Part shown: piece by piece, positions 1-12,989 of the stretch
Numbering within the stretch: position 1 is the stretch's first letter
Layout of the letters: the number at the start of each line of letters is the position of its first letter
Assembly: GCA_021904315.1 (NCBI GenBank)
Contig: CM038916.1
Location: 12,799,065-12,863,064, forward strand
DNA: 64,000 bases
Direction of reading: 5' to 3'
Source: Sphagnum magellanicum
Lineage: Eukaryota; Streptophyta; Sphagnopsida; Sphagnales; Sphagnaceae
Notes under the pieces: model-generated
The model's database searches: none
Seen by the model: only the letters and a program-made list of their open reading frames with translations
Told to the model about the DNA's origin: nothing
Program-made: the position numbers and the translations under genes

Positions 1-412
1 AGTTTTGAATTTAGTTTATGCTAATTGTAGCATGTCTCAAAAATATCTTATGAAAAATCAATTGTTACGCATTGGGGATCACTAGAAACTTTTCCAAATC
101 AAACCATCACTATTGCATTTGAAAGACCTTCAGGTTCATGTTAGGAATAACCAATTTGGTAGTAAAGTGAAAACACAACACGAATGCTTGAGATGAAGAA
201 AATTGTTATTCATAAGGCACACTACAGTTGGACTTTAATTCATGTTGTGGCAATGTCTCTTAATAATCCTTCACATGAACAAGGATTGGCTAGATATTCC
301 TTGGGGCCCTTAAGGTAGTGTCGGGTATAAAGGTCATATGACAAAAACTGATAAACTATAGTTTTGCATATTTGGTGTGTACTAATATATGTTGTTCATA
401 TGTAGATTCAGA

Positions 413-498
413 CTCTTGGAAGGTTATGACTACATTCATTGTCATGTTATCTTCAAATTTTTGTTGTAAAGATTTTTTTGGTAATTTCATTGATAGGA
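413..498 (+). repeat. Partial copy of dispersed repeat family A
   Basis: The stretch around 421-460 matches the middle and 3' part of the family A copies near 643-826, 18.8 kb and 44.7 kb. The shared core reads like GGTTATGACTACA followed by TCATGTTA. The upstream half of the family is not recognisable here. It is inverted relative to the neighbouring copy at 643-826, so the two could form an imperfect foldback. Confidence 0.45.
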
Positions 499-642
499 GT
501 TAATATATTACATTGCTTTACAAGACCCCCTTGATGATGTACATGACAAGATTTTAAGTTTTAACTACACTACAAATTGGAAAATTTAGACTCAAAATAA
601 ATATGCATTTATACAAGTAACTTATGAATATGTCAAAAGAGA

Positions 643-826
643 TCCATGAAGTTGCAAAGAAATCTCCACAACAACAATTAAAGGTAACATGACCATGAGT
701 GTAGTCATAACCTCATGAGAGTCGTTCACAAAGTGATAGACCATCACCTTCATCACGAACAGTAGTGACGAGCTGCCATGACTACCCACTGAGTTCATCA
801 GCTTGCAACAGTGGGTGTAGATAAGC
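643..826 (-). repeat. Dispersed repeat family A, intergenic copy
   Basis: Read on the minus strand this ~180-bp segment aligns by eye along most of its length with segments in a UEV1 intron (18793-18978) and a DET1 intron (44675-44852). Shared landmarks in order are TTATCTACACCCA, AGCTGATGA, GTGATGGTCT, CACTTT, GTTATGAC and TTGCAAC. The minus-strand 68-residue open frame here is just this repeat. It has no coding capacity or terminal structure that I can see, so it may be a SINE-like or MITE-like element. Confidence 0.6.
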
Positions 827-2181
827 ATATAATAATCTTCCCAATAACCTTGGGCAAACCATTATACACAATCTGCGTCTTGAGTTTCTGTTGCCTTTCT
901 GAAAACAATGGGAAGATTCAGACGTGATGTTGGCTAGCACTCAAGAGACATTATATAATTCAAATAAACTTGCATAATTTTATCAAACCTTCCAACAACA
1001 TACCAACATATCTAGTTCAACTAAAATGACAAACATTGACATCCAATTGTGAGTCCACATCTTTCAATTGCAAAACTTGAGGGATTATTTTAACTTCTAG
1101 GATTCTTGGTACATTTGCTTTTGAAATTTGTTTCAAGTCAAACAAAAAGAAATTTCCAGTCATTTCATTTGTATATATTCACTTTTGAGTTGCATAGGTA
1201 CTTTACAATTGAGGTTACTACGTTTGAAAGTTCTTAACTATGCATAACATGGGACAATGGGTCCACTTTGAAGACTTGTTATGTAGTATTTGGTCACTAT
1301 GTATAAGGTGCATATGAATTTTGCTTGCCTAAATAGTTCTTGGTCACTATATGTACAAATGTAAACCACTTCAAAAAATCCTAATTAGTTATTAGTGCAA
1401 ATGTAGAGATGAAAAATAGAAATTAAAGTAAAAAATGTATGTAAAGTACTTAGCTAAAAGAAGTATCAAAATGTTGTACTTACATGATGCATATTTTTTT
1501 AGATTATTGAATAATTAGTCATAAAGAATCCAATGACAAAATTATGACACCCATTAATAATATTTTGTGTGTGTTGGTGTAGTCCATACTAAAGAAGGTG
1601 TTCTTTAGGTTGTTTATGCTCCTAAGGGATGCCTTCCCCCATACAAAAGACTTAAAAGGGCTAATTTGCTAAAAATAAGGAAAAGAATTGGCACAACCCT
1701 GAACATAACTTAAAGATCCCTATGGTGTTTTCCTATTTCCCCATATTTTCCCAAGTAATGGAATTTGATTATGCTTGATTCACCTAATTGATGTGGACCT
1801 TGTCTATCCTATGTAGGCATTGAAACAAAATTTGAAAAATGCCAATGTCGTGTCCCAAAAACTATAGCACATGAGGCAATAAAACAAACCCCATCATGAG
1901 TGACATTCTCAACATTCTTGCTCTACCTTAGTGAATTGAGTTTGGTTTGCCACCTTTTCAATCTCATACTTCTTCAACTTCCATCAACTATTCAAGATTT
2001 CTACATTGAGCAAATATTGTTGCCAACCGATAGCCTTCTATTTTAATCATTACTTCATCCAGTAGAAATCATACATAAATAATGTTGATTATTTACATTT
2101 TAAGAGGCAGCATGGAGCTAGGGATGTACCTGTAACCAGTGCAATTCTTGCCACAATAGAATTTTTTCATATGCCATATCA

Positions 2182-2576
2182 TCATTTGCAACATGATTGG
2201 GATGTTGTTGAGTTATAGTGATCAATTTTGATTCCTTCTATCAAGTTACCTATAATTATGCCTATGACGTAAACCCTTCCAACAACCAACTTATCCTTAC
2301 CTTTCCCACTAGGACTTGTAACTTCAATGTCACTAACACCAAAGTGGTTTAGTTGGCCCTTCACATGAAAGTTGCCAACACTTCCAGGCTTGGGGTATTA
2401 GTTTTATGTTTTGAATGGGGTGCCCAAGAAGGAGAAAGACAACTAGCTACTATTGAGATTGAAAACTGCATTAGCATGAGCTCAATAATCCATCCAACAT
2501 TGAAATGGAAGTCTTTAGAATCCAAATCAAAGTCTACTAATAATGAATTTACTCCATCAATATTACAATGAGTCAT
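2182..2576 (-). pseudogene. Weak coding relic, unidentified
   Basis: On the minus strand a 75-codon stretch without stops ends at 2182 and reads, in part, VGNFHVKGQLNHFGVSDIEV and then SGKGKDKLVVGRVYVIG. A second open stretch in another frame covers 2361-2576. Two adjoining frames on one strand, with a mixed hydrophilic composition unusual for the AT-rich surroundings, suggest a frameshifted old coding sequence. I do not recognise the family. It may equally be chance. Confidence 0.22.
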
Positions 2577-3176
2577 TGATTCCTTGTGGATTCCTATAAA
2601 ATTAGAACATGCATTTACATTTCATATGGAAAGTTTGTGTATTAGTGGATTCCTGTGTAAGCTAAAAGCAATCCATAGAAGTATAGCCAAATCTTTGTTC
2701 ACCAATAGTGGAATTAGAAGTAAAATGGACACAAAGGGACTCTTGTTGTTAGGACTCTTATGTATTTAGAGTAGACTTTTAGTGGAAATGATAATAGAAT
2801 TCATGGAAGACAAGTGGACTATCAAGATCATCTAGAAACATGCAAGAAACATTAAGGACAACACATACTATTATGGACCTTCTAAAAATTTGTTGTGGAC
2901 TCTTACTATATACATGAAGTTTTGTTGATTTGATTTACAGATCTTAGAACTACAATGTGCGCAGGATAAGATTTTCTAAGTAATTCAAAGGGCTCCCATG
3001 TTACATCCAACTATTCACAACCCAAATCTATGGATATGGTGGTTTGAATTGTGTAAACCTAAGTAACTTGAATAGATAATCACTTATAAAAAAATTCATA
3101 TCAACAAAGTTACCTTCATTTGAATTATTTTCATTGAATGAAAGAGATTAAACATTGCACCTTTATGACTATGTGG

Positions 3177-4548
3177 TCAAGATTGTGCCTTTGCGGTGCC
3201 TCCATCTTCAATGGGAACTAAAAATTGGCCTTTGTAAACCCACAAAAATCCACCATGATTCATGCATTTCCTCTTCACACCCTTGTTGAATACACTTAGT
3301 TGAAGTTCCAAAGTGATATACAACACACCAGTCATGATAAATATGCTTGCATGAAGCAAATTGAACAACCCACACATGAGAAAACCTTAATTGAAAAAAT
3401 GCACAATTTTTTCCAAAGCAATCCATGTTCTTGGAACTAGTTCAATGTTATCAAGAGGGAGGAAGGGTTGTCGTTACAAACCTCTACAAAAATTTGCGCC
3501 TCTTAAAGACTTAGCTATCCAATCTCGGATAACTTTTTCATGTTGCCTACAAATGGTGACTTGTTTTTTTAGAGCACCACAATTGTTGTGTGCATCTAGA
3601 GCTTCTTTATGAATCTTCTCAAATTCAAAATTACCTTCATTAGCTATAGATTTATAGTATTCAACAATATTTTTTTACGTTCCAATTTTTGCATTCAATG
3701 TTTGAACACAAGAGGCATTGGGGTCGGCCTTAACTTGCTTTTATTCTAATGTTAAGAATAATGAATCAAGCTTGTTTTGGCTAAAAACCAACTAGTTTCT
3801 CCTATTCTCCACTAGGGAGAAGCTTTAACATTGGCAAGGACCATGTCCTCTTTACCTTTCATTTCATCAAAAAAAGCTTGTTCAGTAATAGTAAGAAACT
3901 TTTGCAAGAGTGTCAAATATGACTATAAAATTATTGATGGCAAACCTTGTTCACTTACCTTCAACAAATCCATGTTGAGCTCCTCATCAAAATGTTCACC
4001 TTTATTAGACATATCTTCAGACCCTTTGTAGCCAACTCCACCCTTTGTTTTTGCACGTTGAAATTGCTCAACACTAGTCCATTTAACATACATTGCCTAA
4101 TTTAGTTACTTTCATTTTTGTCACACACAATGACCGTTACCATACCTAAAATAATAATCCTAAATGTAAGGATGTATGGTTTTTGATGTATAATCATCCA
4201 AAGCCTTTGAACCTTAGCAATGAGTTCTAGATCTAAGCATTATTTGTATTGATGCATGTTTTTGTTCACAACAACGCCAAAACATTTTTCAATTTCCTCT
4301 TTTGTGCAATCCTTTCGTAACCTAATATGTTTTGGGCTCATACCCAAGTAGCACAAATCATATTTGTTTACAAATGTTTTCCTTGTAAAACTACAAGATC
4401 CATCATTATTGAACAACTCAGGGACCTCCACGTATAATGGTGTTATGAAACCCCTTGCACTCAGATTCAGAGAATTCCCACCTTCTTTCTTTACAAATTT
4501 CTTGATGTAATCATTGGGCCCACTTGCAAATGGCATTACACATGACAT
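3177..4548 (-). pseudogene. Decayed gene with Cys/His/Trp module
   Basis: Minus-strand coding-like blocks follow one another in order but in shifting frames. The first is a 102-residue Met-started block (4548-4240) containing KEEIEKCFGVV. Next are a block with YTSKTIHPYI then YFRYGNGHC (about 4200-4120) and a block with KWTSVEQFQRAKTKGGVGY (about 4090-4020). Then comes one with GLPSII, an in-frame stop and LTITEQAFFDEMKGKEDMV (about 3950-3830). The last is a C-terminal block (3426-3208) with CKHIYHDWC, then KCIQQGC and EEEMHESWW. The Cys/His spacing of the last block suggests a zinc-binding fold. Stops and frame changes between blocks mean the gene is dead or heavily interrupted. I do not recognise the family; a transposon-derived or lineage-specific gene are both possible. 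Confidence 0.42.
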
Positions 4549-4559
4549 GGTAATAATAA

Positions 4560-5865
4560 TTTACCTACAAAAATGAAAATGACAGATGCTCGCGTTTTGC
4601 AATGCATAGACGACACACAAAAATGACGAACATAATTCATTAATTGCACTACAAAACCCATGCATGAACATTGAAGGATGAAACGCAAAAAATTCTGAAC
4701 TCATCAACGTTCCTAAATGAGCCACGTAACTAAACAAGAAATATTATGAAAAAGAAAATTCAAATAAAAAACCCATAAAAGGAAAATTTGTGGATTCCAC
4801 ATTTATTTTTTTCGTCCACCTTAGAATGCAATCACCCAAATAATTTGTAAGCCAAGTAGATGCAGGTATTTAGGTGGCATTTGCAAGAATGCACTTGATG
4901 TTGGGGCTACTATGAGAGTTGCCTAATTAAAAGGCATTGGCCAAGAGGTCATGTATACAACTTAATACGACATGAAGAAATATTATAATTGACTAACATT
5001 ATGGTTCCATTTTAACTCAATTTGGAAACATTAACACCATTTTTAGATGTGAAAAGACATGGGTTGTTAATGTGATTGGGAAGATGCACACATACATGTT
5101 ACTAATGTGGAAAGACACTAATGTTTGTCAAACAAGATGTGGATTGTGATTTTAAGGTTCAAAAGAGAGGATATTTGATTAGGATAGAATTTGAAAACTT
5201 GCATATGAATAATGGTAACCTATGGTTAGCTTCCTATTCATCACAAATCACATGCTTCTGTAATGCAACACAAAATATGTCAATATTTTAGCCATTCTTA
5301 AATATGTGCACATCTAAGTACTTGTGTCATTACAAACAAGTAATGATTGAAAAATGTTCTAGAATATGCATCCATCTCAATGATGATATTGGTATAAGGT
5401 TTGGTATTTTCCAATGAATGCCTAATATGTTTTAGAACTATGACCACCAACCTACTTTCACATGTATGCCTAACATGCTTCAAACCTCTAGAAGATGAGT
5501 TAGCATTTATTATATATTTTGAACATATTTATCTTGACCTATGAATGTGTCTTGGATGTGTTCCTCAACTATTTCAAATAATCCAAAATGTTAGCCCATG
5601 AGATAATAGTGTTCATTCATTATTATGAAATTCATGTTTGTTTAGTTTCCCCTTATAGAATGGATGTTAAACACTTACAAATTTTATATCCATTCACAAA
5701 ATGAAATTAACAAACCATGTGTAACAAATCTCAAGTAGGTTTTGGTTTGGTTTCTTTCAAGACCTTGAAGTAGTTTCATCTAACATTTTCAACCCTTTTG
5801 AATCACATTTGTCAATTTTGTCTTCTATATCATATCATCTAAGAATGCAAGCAATCAACAAAACC
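4560..5865. other. AT-rich intergenic DNA
   Basis: No open frame, tandem array or RNA-like structure that I could support. The stretch ends at the target-site copy of the solo LTR. Confidence 0.6.
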
Positions 5866-5870
5866 ATTTG

Positions 5871-6691
5871 TGTCGCAACCCCATTTTGGGGCTAAGTGTG
5901 AGAATGCAATTCACACTCCCGAAAGTGGGAAAATGGAGTCCTCCGGGACTCCTGAAAACTCAAAGCTCGATTTGAGGGATTAAATCTCCTCACATTTGAG
6001 TGTTCTTGATTTCATTGGAAAGGTATTGAAGTGTAGATGTCCAAAATGGCCTCCCATGAGTCATTTGGACATCTGCAGCCCAAGTTATGGGCAAAAGAAA
6101 GGCCGGGAGTCAAACTGGCAGTTTGACTCTCGACCACTAAAAGTCGAGAATCGACCTCTTCCTGATGTCCGATTCTAAAGTGCGACATGGCATTGGAAAG
6201 CTCTCAAGGAGAATTACAACTTTGGTTTAGACCTCATTTTGATCAGACTCTGCAGTCGGGAGTTATGAGCTTCCAAAGTCTCGGGACTCCAACCCAGGAT
6301 AGTTTTGAGACTCCAACTTGAGAGTCTCGGGAAAAAGAACCATTTGGATGTAGCCTCCGTGGAGAGCTGCAAAGTATACTATATGGGGGAAGGTGGTGGC
6401 TTCCCCCGAATTCGGGCCGTGATGAGTCTTGTGTGTCAAAATGCCCGTGGTTTGTCCCAACACCCAAGGGTGTTCCCGAATGCTAACTAACCCTTTGTGA
6501 TTGATTTTTGGATGTAGATTCAAGCTTGATAATCTAGTCCCTCTTCCTAGTCTAATCCCGGGACTTCTAGCACACCCCTCTACCCCCCTTTTAGTGCTGG
6601 AAGTCGGGAGCGGCCCCCAAGTCCCAACTTTCCGCAACTCTACATGGTTAGACCTTCAAGTGGGTTCAACAAGGGACTTAGGAGTGTGTCA
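5871..6691. mobile_element. Solo LTR (821 bp) with 5-bp target duplication
   Basis: The segment begins TGTCGCAACC and ends GTGTGTCA, so it has the TG...CA ends of an LTR. It is bracketed by a perfect 5-bp direct repeat, ATTTG, at 5866-5870 and 6692-6696. Its interior is clearly more GC-rich than the flanks and has no long coding frame; the open frames at 5996-6178 and 6243-6710 on both strands are short and unrelated to retroelement proteins. No second LTR and no gag-pol sequence adjoin it, so it is best read as the product of LTR-LTR recombination. Orientation cannot be set without an internal region. Confidence 0.68.
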
Positions 6692-7831
6692 ATTTGTGAG
6701 AAAATTGTAGGTAGGTAGGAAAATAGGTGGCTAATAACAAAATAAATGGATGGAAATGGTTATTATACATGGTAATGGATAGTGGGTTGTTATTAAAAAT
6801 AGGTAGGGTTTACATCAATTGAGTTAACCACCATGGTGAACTGAAACATTGAAACCCAATAGTGGGTGATTATTTTATAGAAAAATTTTAGTGAAAAAAT
6901 AATTAGAATTTTCAAACCAACCAAAATGAATCATTCAAAAATGAGACAATATGACACCTTTTATTTTGGGAATTCTTAATTTTCTAAAACATTTGTAATA
7001 TTAGTTCAAAGTAACTCATTGCCTTTGACCAAGATGTCTCCTTTTGATGATATCTAGGAAGCACATGTAAAAGCCAAAAACATTAGAGTAAATCTCAAAT
7101 AAATAAAATATGATGTACCATAAAGAGGATGCTTTTCCTTTGAGAAAATTCAAAGAAACTTGCTTGGATTGCAAGATATTACAATCACAAATGATTACCA
7201 ACATGGTTGCATTGCATGTAACCAACTATGCAGGGAAAATAATTGGTTATTGAATCACTAGCTATTGGAAGTTCAATAATCAAATTGTGACACCCACAAA
7301 CATTCCATAACCTTTTGGTGAAATAAGCTACTTTCATCAAGCCTTTGCCCATACCTCCAAAACTTTCATGTTTTTTTGACCTAGTATTGAAGTTATAACA
7401 TTGTTTTTCTCTCACACATTTGATCATGTCACAAAATTGCAGTGTGACCTTGCATGGCATTAAAGGCGTAAGATGTTTTTTTTTGCATCTTTTGATAATG
7501 TCCCACATGTCTCATATAATGTTACAAATAAATAGTCCAAATATTGATGATAAGGAGAATTGTTAAATGACAAAGTAAACAAGATTGTACATATGGAATT
7601 CCATTCTAAAAGTTTTAAGAATGAAATTCTAAAATCGTTTAGAGTCCATGAAAGTCTTAAAAAACTTCATTGAATAAACATTTTTTAAAAAATTCAATTT
7701 TCCCAAACACTTTGGCACTTGCCAAATTAGTCTATGCAAAAAGTGACTTGAACTCAATCAAGACTAGAAAGTCTAGTTGTCCAATAATGTAAGAAATACA
7801 AGTTGATTTTTTTTTTAAATTCCATTTTGGT

Positions 7832-7851
7832 GGGGGGGAGGGGGGGGGGGG
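7832..7851 (+). repeat. Near-pure G tract
   Basis: Nineteen G residues with a single A at 7839, directly after a T-rich run. It is the longest homopurine G tract in the window and could form a G-quadruplex or be prone to slippage and sequencing error. Confidence 0.9.
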
Positions 7852-9010
7852 TGGTGTATATTCGTACACTTGGTTTAGTTGTTGACAACTTTGAAAACAA
7901 TGGAAACAATTGTTATGAAACAAAGGAAATTATATTGAGAATATTCAAAGTTCGTAACACAACAATGAAGTAGGTTACAATTATTGTTGTAATAGCTCCT
8001 TGGTTTTTTTATCATATGGAACAATTATTAGTTTATACATTTAGGGGCAGTTCATATATTACTTATATGCAAGCAAAATTGCAAGAGCATGAAATCATGT
8101 ACATCAACCATACTAACAAACTTGATGAAGACCCAAAAACATACATATTGACTTTAATCATAGAAATCACTATTCGCATCCATCATAAATGGGTAAAGTA
8201 ATATATAGAAAAAGATAGCATTCAAGCAAAAGTGTTAAATTCACAACTTTAAATCTCAAAAACATATTTTGTATTCATTTGAATATAAACAAGCTATCAA
8301 TGAGCTTGCATCCTTAAAATGTATTAGGGTTGTATGGCACCTATCACCCGCACATAAGAAGGAATCTAATGCCTTCCTAAGTAACCAATTTGTGATCAAC
8401 AAAATTTTAAAAAAATTTAGCAACTATAATTTTATTATCCTTTCAAAAATTTCAAGTCAAGTAATTAAATTAACAAGTAAGTAAAAAAGGCCGATTAGAA
8501 TGGTATGTTCCATATTATTTTGAGTTATTGTATTAATTATATTACAATTTCATTGCAATAGTCAAAATTATGACTTTGTGAATTAGTTGCACCATGATAT
8601 GATGTGGCATGTCTCAATACTCAAATCGCACATTTATGATAATGTGGCTTAACTATGGTTGACATAGACCTTGTTGAATAATTGAATGGATGATGGATAA
8701 TTTTCATCAACTTTGGCATTATTGTCTTGGTATATTTGTGCATGTATGTATTAATCATTGCCTTCAACTTTCTTATCATTGAAAATCTTTCATAATTATA
8801 GGTTTGGTTGTGACTAAGATTATAAGTAGCCTAATAGGTAACCCTAACAAATAGCTAGGTAGGCTACTTGTTGGGGCTACTTAAGTAGCCTACCTTAATA
8901 ACTATTTAATCTATAGCTAACTTTATTAGATATATTTAAATACCTAAAAGATATATATGTAACCTTAAGTATGTAAATAACCATAATAAATACTTAAATA
9001 CATTATATCT

Positions 9011-9033
9011 ATATATATATATATATATATATA
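9011..9033. repeat. (AT)n microsatellite
   Basis: Uninterrupted AT dinucleotide repeat of about 11 units. Confidence 0.9.
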
Positions 9034-12000
9034 GCCTACCTAATCTATGAATGTTATTTGACTAAACATGTGAGTTTTTAAAAAAAAACTAGGTAGGGTA
9101 GCTGGTTGATGCAACCTATTTGATATCTAGTTCTAAAGGATAGTCAAATAAATAATGGGTAGCCTACCCAACTATCTAATTATGTATTAAAACTATATAG
9201 GTATAGGTTAGTTAGTTAGGTTGATAAGGTAGTTAAGTTAATTATTTACATTATGAAAAATAGGGTGATATGCAATTGGCCTTGCAACTAGGTTTTTGAG
9301 TTACAATGACCACTTCCAATTCAACATATTCTTACAACATAAATGTTATCAGATGAGTTGCATGAGTTGCAACAAACACAACTCATCATGTGTGAAATTG
9401 TATATGTATGTAAATCATGCAATGTGCCAAAAACAACTACTATGCAACTCCATTTTGCAACCAATTTGCAACTAATGTTGTGATACATCATGTTGATGTT
9501 GTTTTTCATCGATTGATCAATGAGCTCTTTCATTGCAACTCCTTTGCAACTATGGGTGTGGTGGGAACACATGATGGTTGTAACTAATTTGCAACTATAT
9601 GATATTTCACGTTAGCATAAGGTAGTACTTGTATGTAATTGCAATGTACCCAAATTGCAAGTGACAACTAGGTGACTATTATGGAATAATTATTCAAATT
9701 ATTTACAACAAAAAATTTCCTTTACATGAACAAAAGTTAATCACAAAAATGATGAACCATAACAATCAAATATTGTCATCTAAAACATTATTTTTATATA
9801 AATTTATAATTTTTTTTTGTTGAAATGAAACTTGAATGATAATTTCTTCATTCTGCTTTATATATTTGACATTTTCCATGTTATGATATTCATTGTCACA
9901 TGTGAAATGAGATAAATAACATATATATAACATTATAATGCACAAAAAAAATGCATCCTTTCAAAACAATGCAATTAAATTATTTATTGTTATTAGTTTA
10001 CAACTACAATGCCACTAACAAAATCTATTTAATGCTAAAATGTAACATACATACCATTGATACAAACTTAATTGCAATCAATTACACTTGCATGCAATGG
10101 TGGTTTTCAAAATAAAATGCATCACATACTTGGAATATTGAGGTTAAAATTCACCATATTTGGTCTATTCCTTCAATTTCATTGATTTGTCTTTTGCATG
10201 TATTGGTTTGGATCATTACACAACAAACAATAACACATTAAATGACATAGTTATTAACAACCCAACCAAATTATACAATATCACATATGCATGTTTTTTT
10301 ACTCAAAACTATATTTTTCAACTAAACCAGCAATTTATTTTTGAAAAAATCTCACCTTGTATGCACAAATTTAATTTTGAGAAATTCAAACATTATCAAA
10401 ATTTAGCCCTATAACACAATAACAATAAGAGTCATCATAAATGCACAAAAATATTATGTGTGTTTAAACAAATTAATTTTATTACGACTCCACCTTCCAC
10501 TTCAAAAATCCAAATGTTTAAACACACAAAAAGAAAGCACAACATGATTTTCATAAAAAAAAGTTCATCTCTCACAAATCTTTCATCACTATAAGTTACA
10601 TTTTATAAGTCAAATTTTTAAGAAAATGAAAATAATGTAACATTTTGTTTAACCATTTTAAAATCACATGCAAATAAACATATAGTGAAACATAAATCAC
10701 AAACCTTCAACCTCCAAGTTTTTAAAATAAACCAAAAAACTTGTAATAACCTTTCAGTTTTCTTATTAAATTGGGGGAAAAAAAAATTCTTAATTATGTA
10801 GCACATGATATGATAATTGCATCACCAATAGAATTAAAAATGCATAAAATATATATTTTAAAAACCTTATTTTTGTTCATTTTGAATTTATTGATAATAG
10901 GCACAAGTGCATGAAAATCATTGATGCAAAGGGGGAATATGTTGAACTATTATCATTTGTCATTTTCTTAAAGGTTTCTTGCCCAAATTTCATATTTTCA
11001 AATTTTAAATTCCAAGTTGAAATCAAGTTGCATGCTAGTTGTTCACAATGATCACATGATTGACTTGGTTGGTTTAACTAATGTGTCCACATGTTGGCTT
11101 GTCTGATGTTAATTGTTAGAAGGAAAACAATTATCCTTTTTAATTCATTTTGAATTTTTTAATAATAGACATAGGCACATGATCGACTTGAAAGAATTAG
11201 CCCTTGTCAATGAAACAATTTGATGTTTAAGGTATAAGACATTGAGGTATATAAAGATAGATCCATATGTACACCTCAATTGAATTTATAATACAATATA
11301 CACATTACAAGAATGGACTTTCACTTTCAATGAATTTTATGGTTTGATAGGTTTGTAGAACGACATGATGTGGTGAGTTACAACGTAATGAAAAATTAAT
11401 AATAAAATAGTTGAACAAGAATTTAAAAAAATGAAAAATACTTATATAGTGGCGACCTAATGGCATAATTAGTTATGTCAATGAGAATCATAGTTCATAA
11501 TTAATTGTAAATAGTTGAAATGTCATATGCAATGGGCGGTGAAAATACATACATGTGACATAATCATATAGTATGTGTCAAGGCTATACATTAGTTGCAA
11601 AGTAGTCATTGATTGGGTGTTATCTTTACTTTAATTGTAACATAATCGTCACATGTCACTAAAGTGCAACTTGTCAACAAAATCAAACATGGTTCATTAC
11701 AATTGTATATATGGTCCATACATTTTACTGTGTAGATGTTCATCTTGCAACTAACTTGCAATTATATTACAAACCCCTAATGTTCTAATGTGGCATTTTA
11801 TTTTTTGATACCTCATATTTCCATGGGATAATTGTAACATAATTGTTTTGGAACTCTGATTACAAGACAATTTAGTTGTTGTGAACTTAATTTTTCATAA
11901 AATTATGTAGGTCAATAACCTAATCAATAAGTAATTAAATTAAGCTACCTAGGTGGGTGAATAATGCCTTGATGGGAATCTTGATATATATTTTTGTGTT

Positions 12001-12989
12001 GGTGATCCATTAAATGGTTTGTTTGGTGGACCTTTTCTTGATGGCCCATTTGGTGGTCTAGTTGCACCTATTAAAATTCTTCCATTGATATTTCCATTTG
12101 AGGATCCATTAAAGGCTCAAAGGGTGGCTCCCACCTCCTAAAGGGTTACTACCACTTTCTTATGGCCAATTGTAATACCATTCAAGGAAAAATCTAATTG
12201 AAATGTATAAATTAAAAAAATAAGCTTGTTGAAAGGCAAAAAACTGATGAATTAAAAAAATTAAAACATATGTATGCAAAAGAAATTGCAAAGAAGGAAA
12301 TGACAAATTTTTTTGGGGTATTTCAAAACTTCAAACAAAAACTTTATAATGCATAAAGTTCAATTGGCATCTATTGAATTTTTTGGTAAGTAGTTGAAAA
12401 ATTCACAACCCTAGTATTTGAAAATATTTTCAACCCATTTTTCTATATAAAAAACATTATTATTATTTAACTATTTAAAAACCATATCAACATCATTAGT
12501 GAAGAAAAAAATTCAATTACATAGAAGACAAGTAGATTTGGTAGTTGAAATATTATTGTAGAAAACAAGTAGAACATCACAAAACATTTCATATCTTTTG
12601 GAATACTTAAGAAATTTATTAATAGTGTTGTTACAACGAAAATGAATTAGAATATTTGAAAGAGAGAATCCTCAAATTTGTTGGGCCTTTATATATCTAC
12701 TAATGCATGGCACAAGCACTTTCGAAAAGTCATGGAAGTTGGTTAGTATGAGTAGTGCTAACCAAAGGAGTGGTTGATACCCCCATGCCAAACACTCAAT
12801 GATTCCTTAAAAAATAATTGCCATGGAATCCATACCATGCCGAATAAAAATAATCCAATGGTTACTCAAGGCACTAAATTTCAAAATTTCAAACTTTTTA
12901 TCGTCTTTTAACATTTCCACCCCCCATCAGTTTTCATGTTGAAATTGAAACATATATTCTTCATGTTGATCCTCCACTTATTAATTTTT

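Larger units (their letters stand above)
1..2180. other. AT-rich intergenic DNA
   Basis: No open frame in this stretch shows a recognisable domain or sustained coding character. Two copies of a dispersed repeat lie here in opposite orientation (about 413-498 plus, 643-826 minus). Apart from these I see only AT-rich unique-looking sequence. Confidence 0.6.
6697..12989. other. AT-rich intergenic DNA with simple repeats
   Basis: No supported gene. It contains a G-run (7832-7851), an AT dinucleotide tract (9011-9033) and a stretch rich in a TAGCCTAC-type word (8870-9260). A zone in which TTGCAAC recurs about seven times lies at 9280-9595. A 58-codon plus-strand open stretch ending near 12138 has a Gly/Pro/Phe-rich run (GGPFLDGPFGGL) but no start codon; I cannot assign it. 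Confidence 0.5.

Noticed and set aside
7016..7508. Two overlapping minus-strand frames, Cys-rich, possibly a transposase
   Set aside because: No recognisable catalytic or zinc-finger spacing; composition is close to that of chance AT-rich frames.
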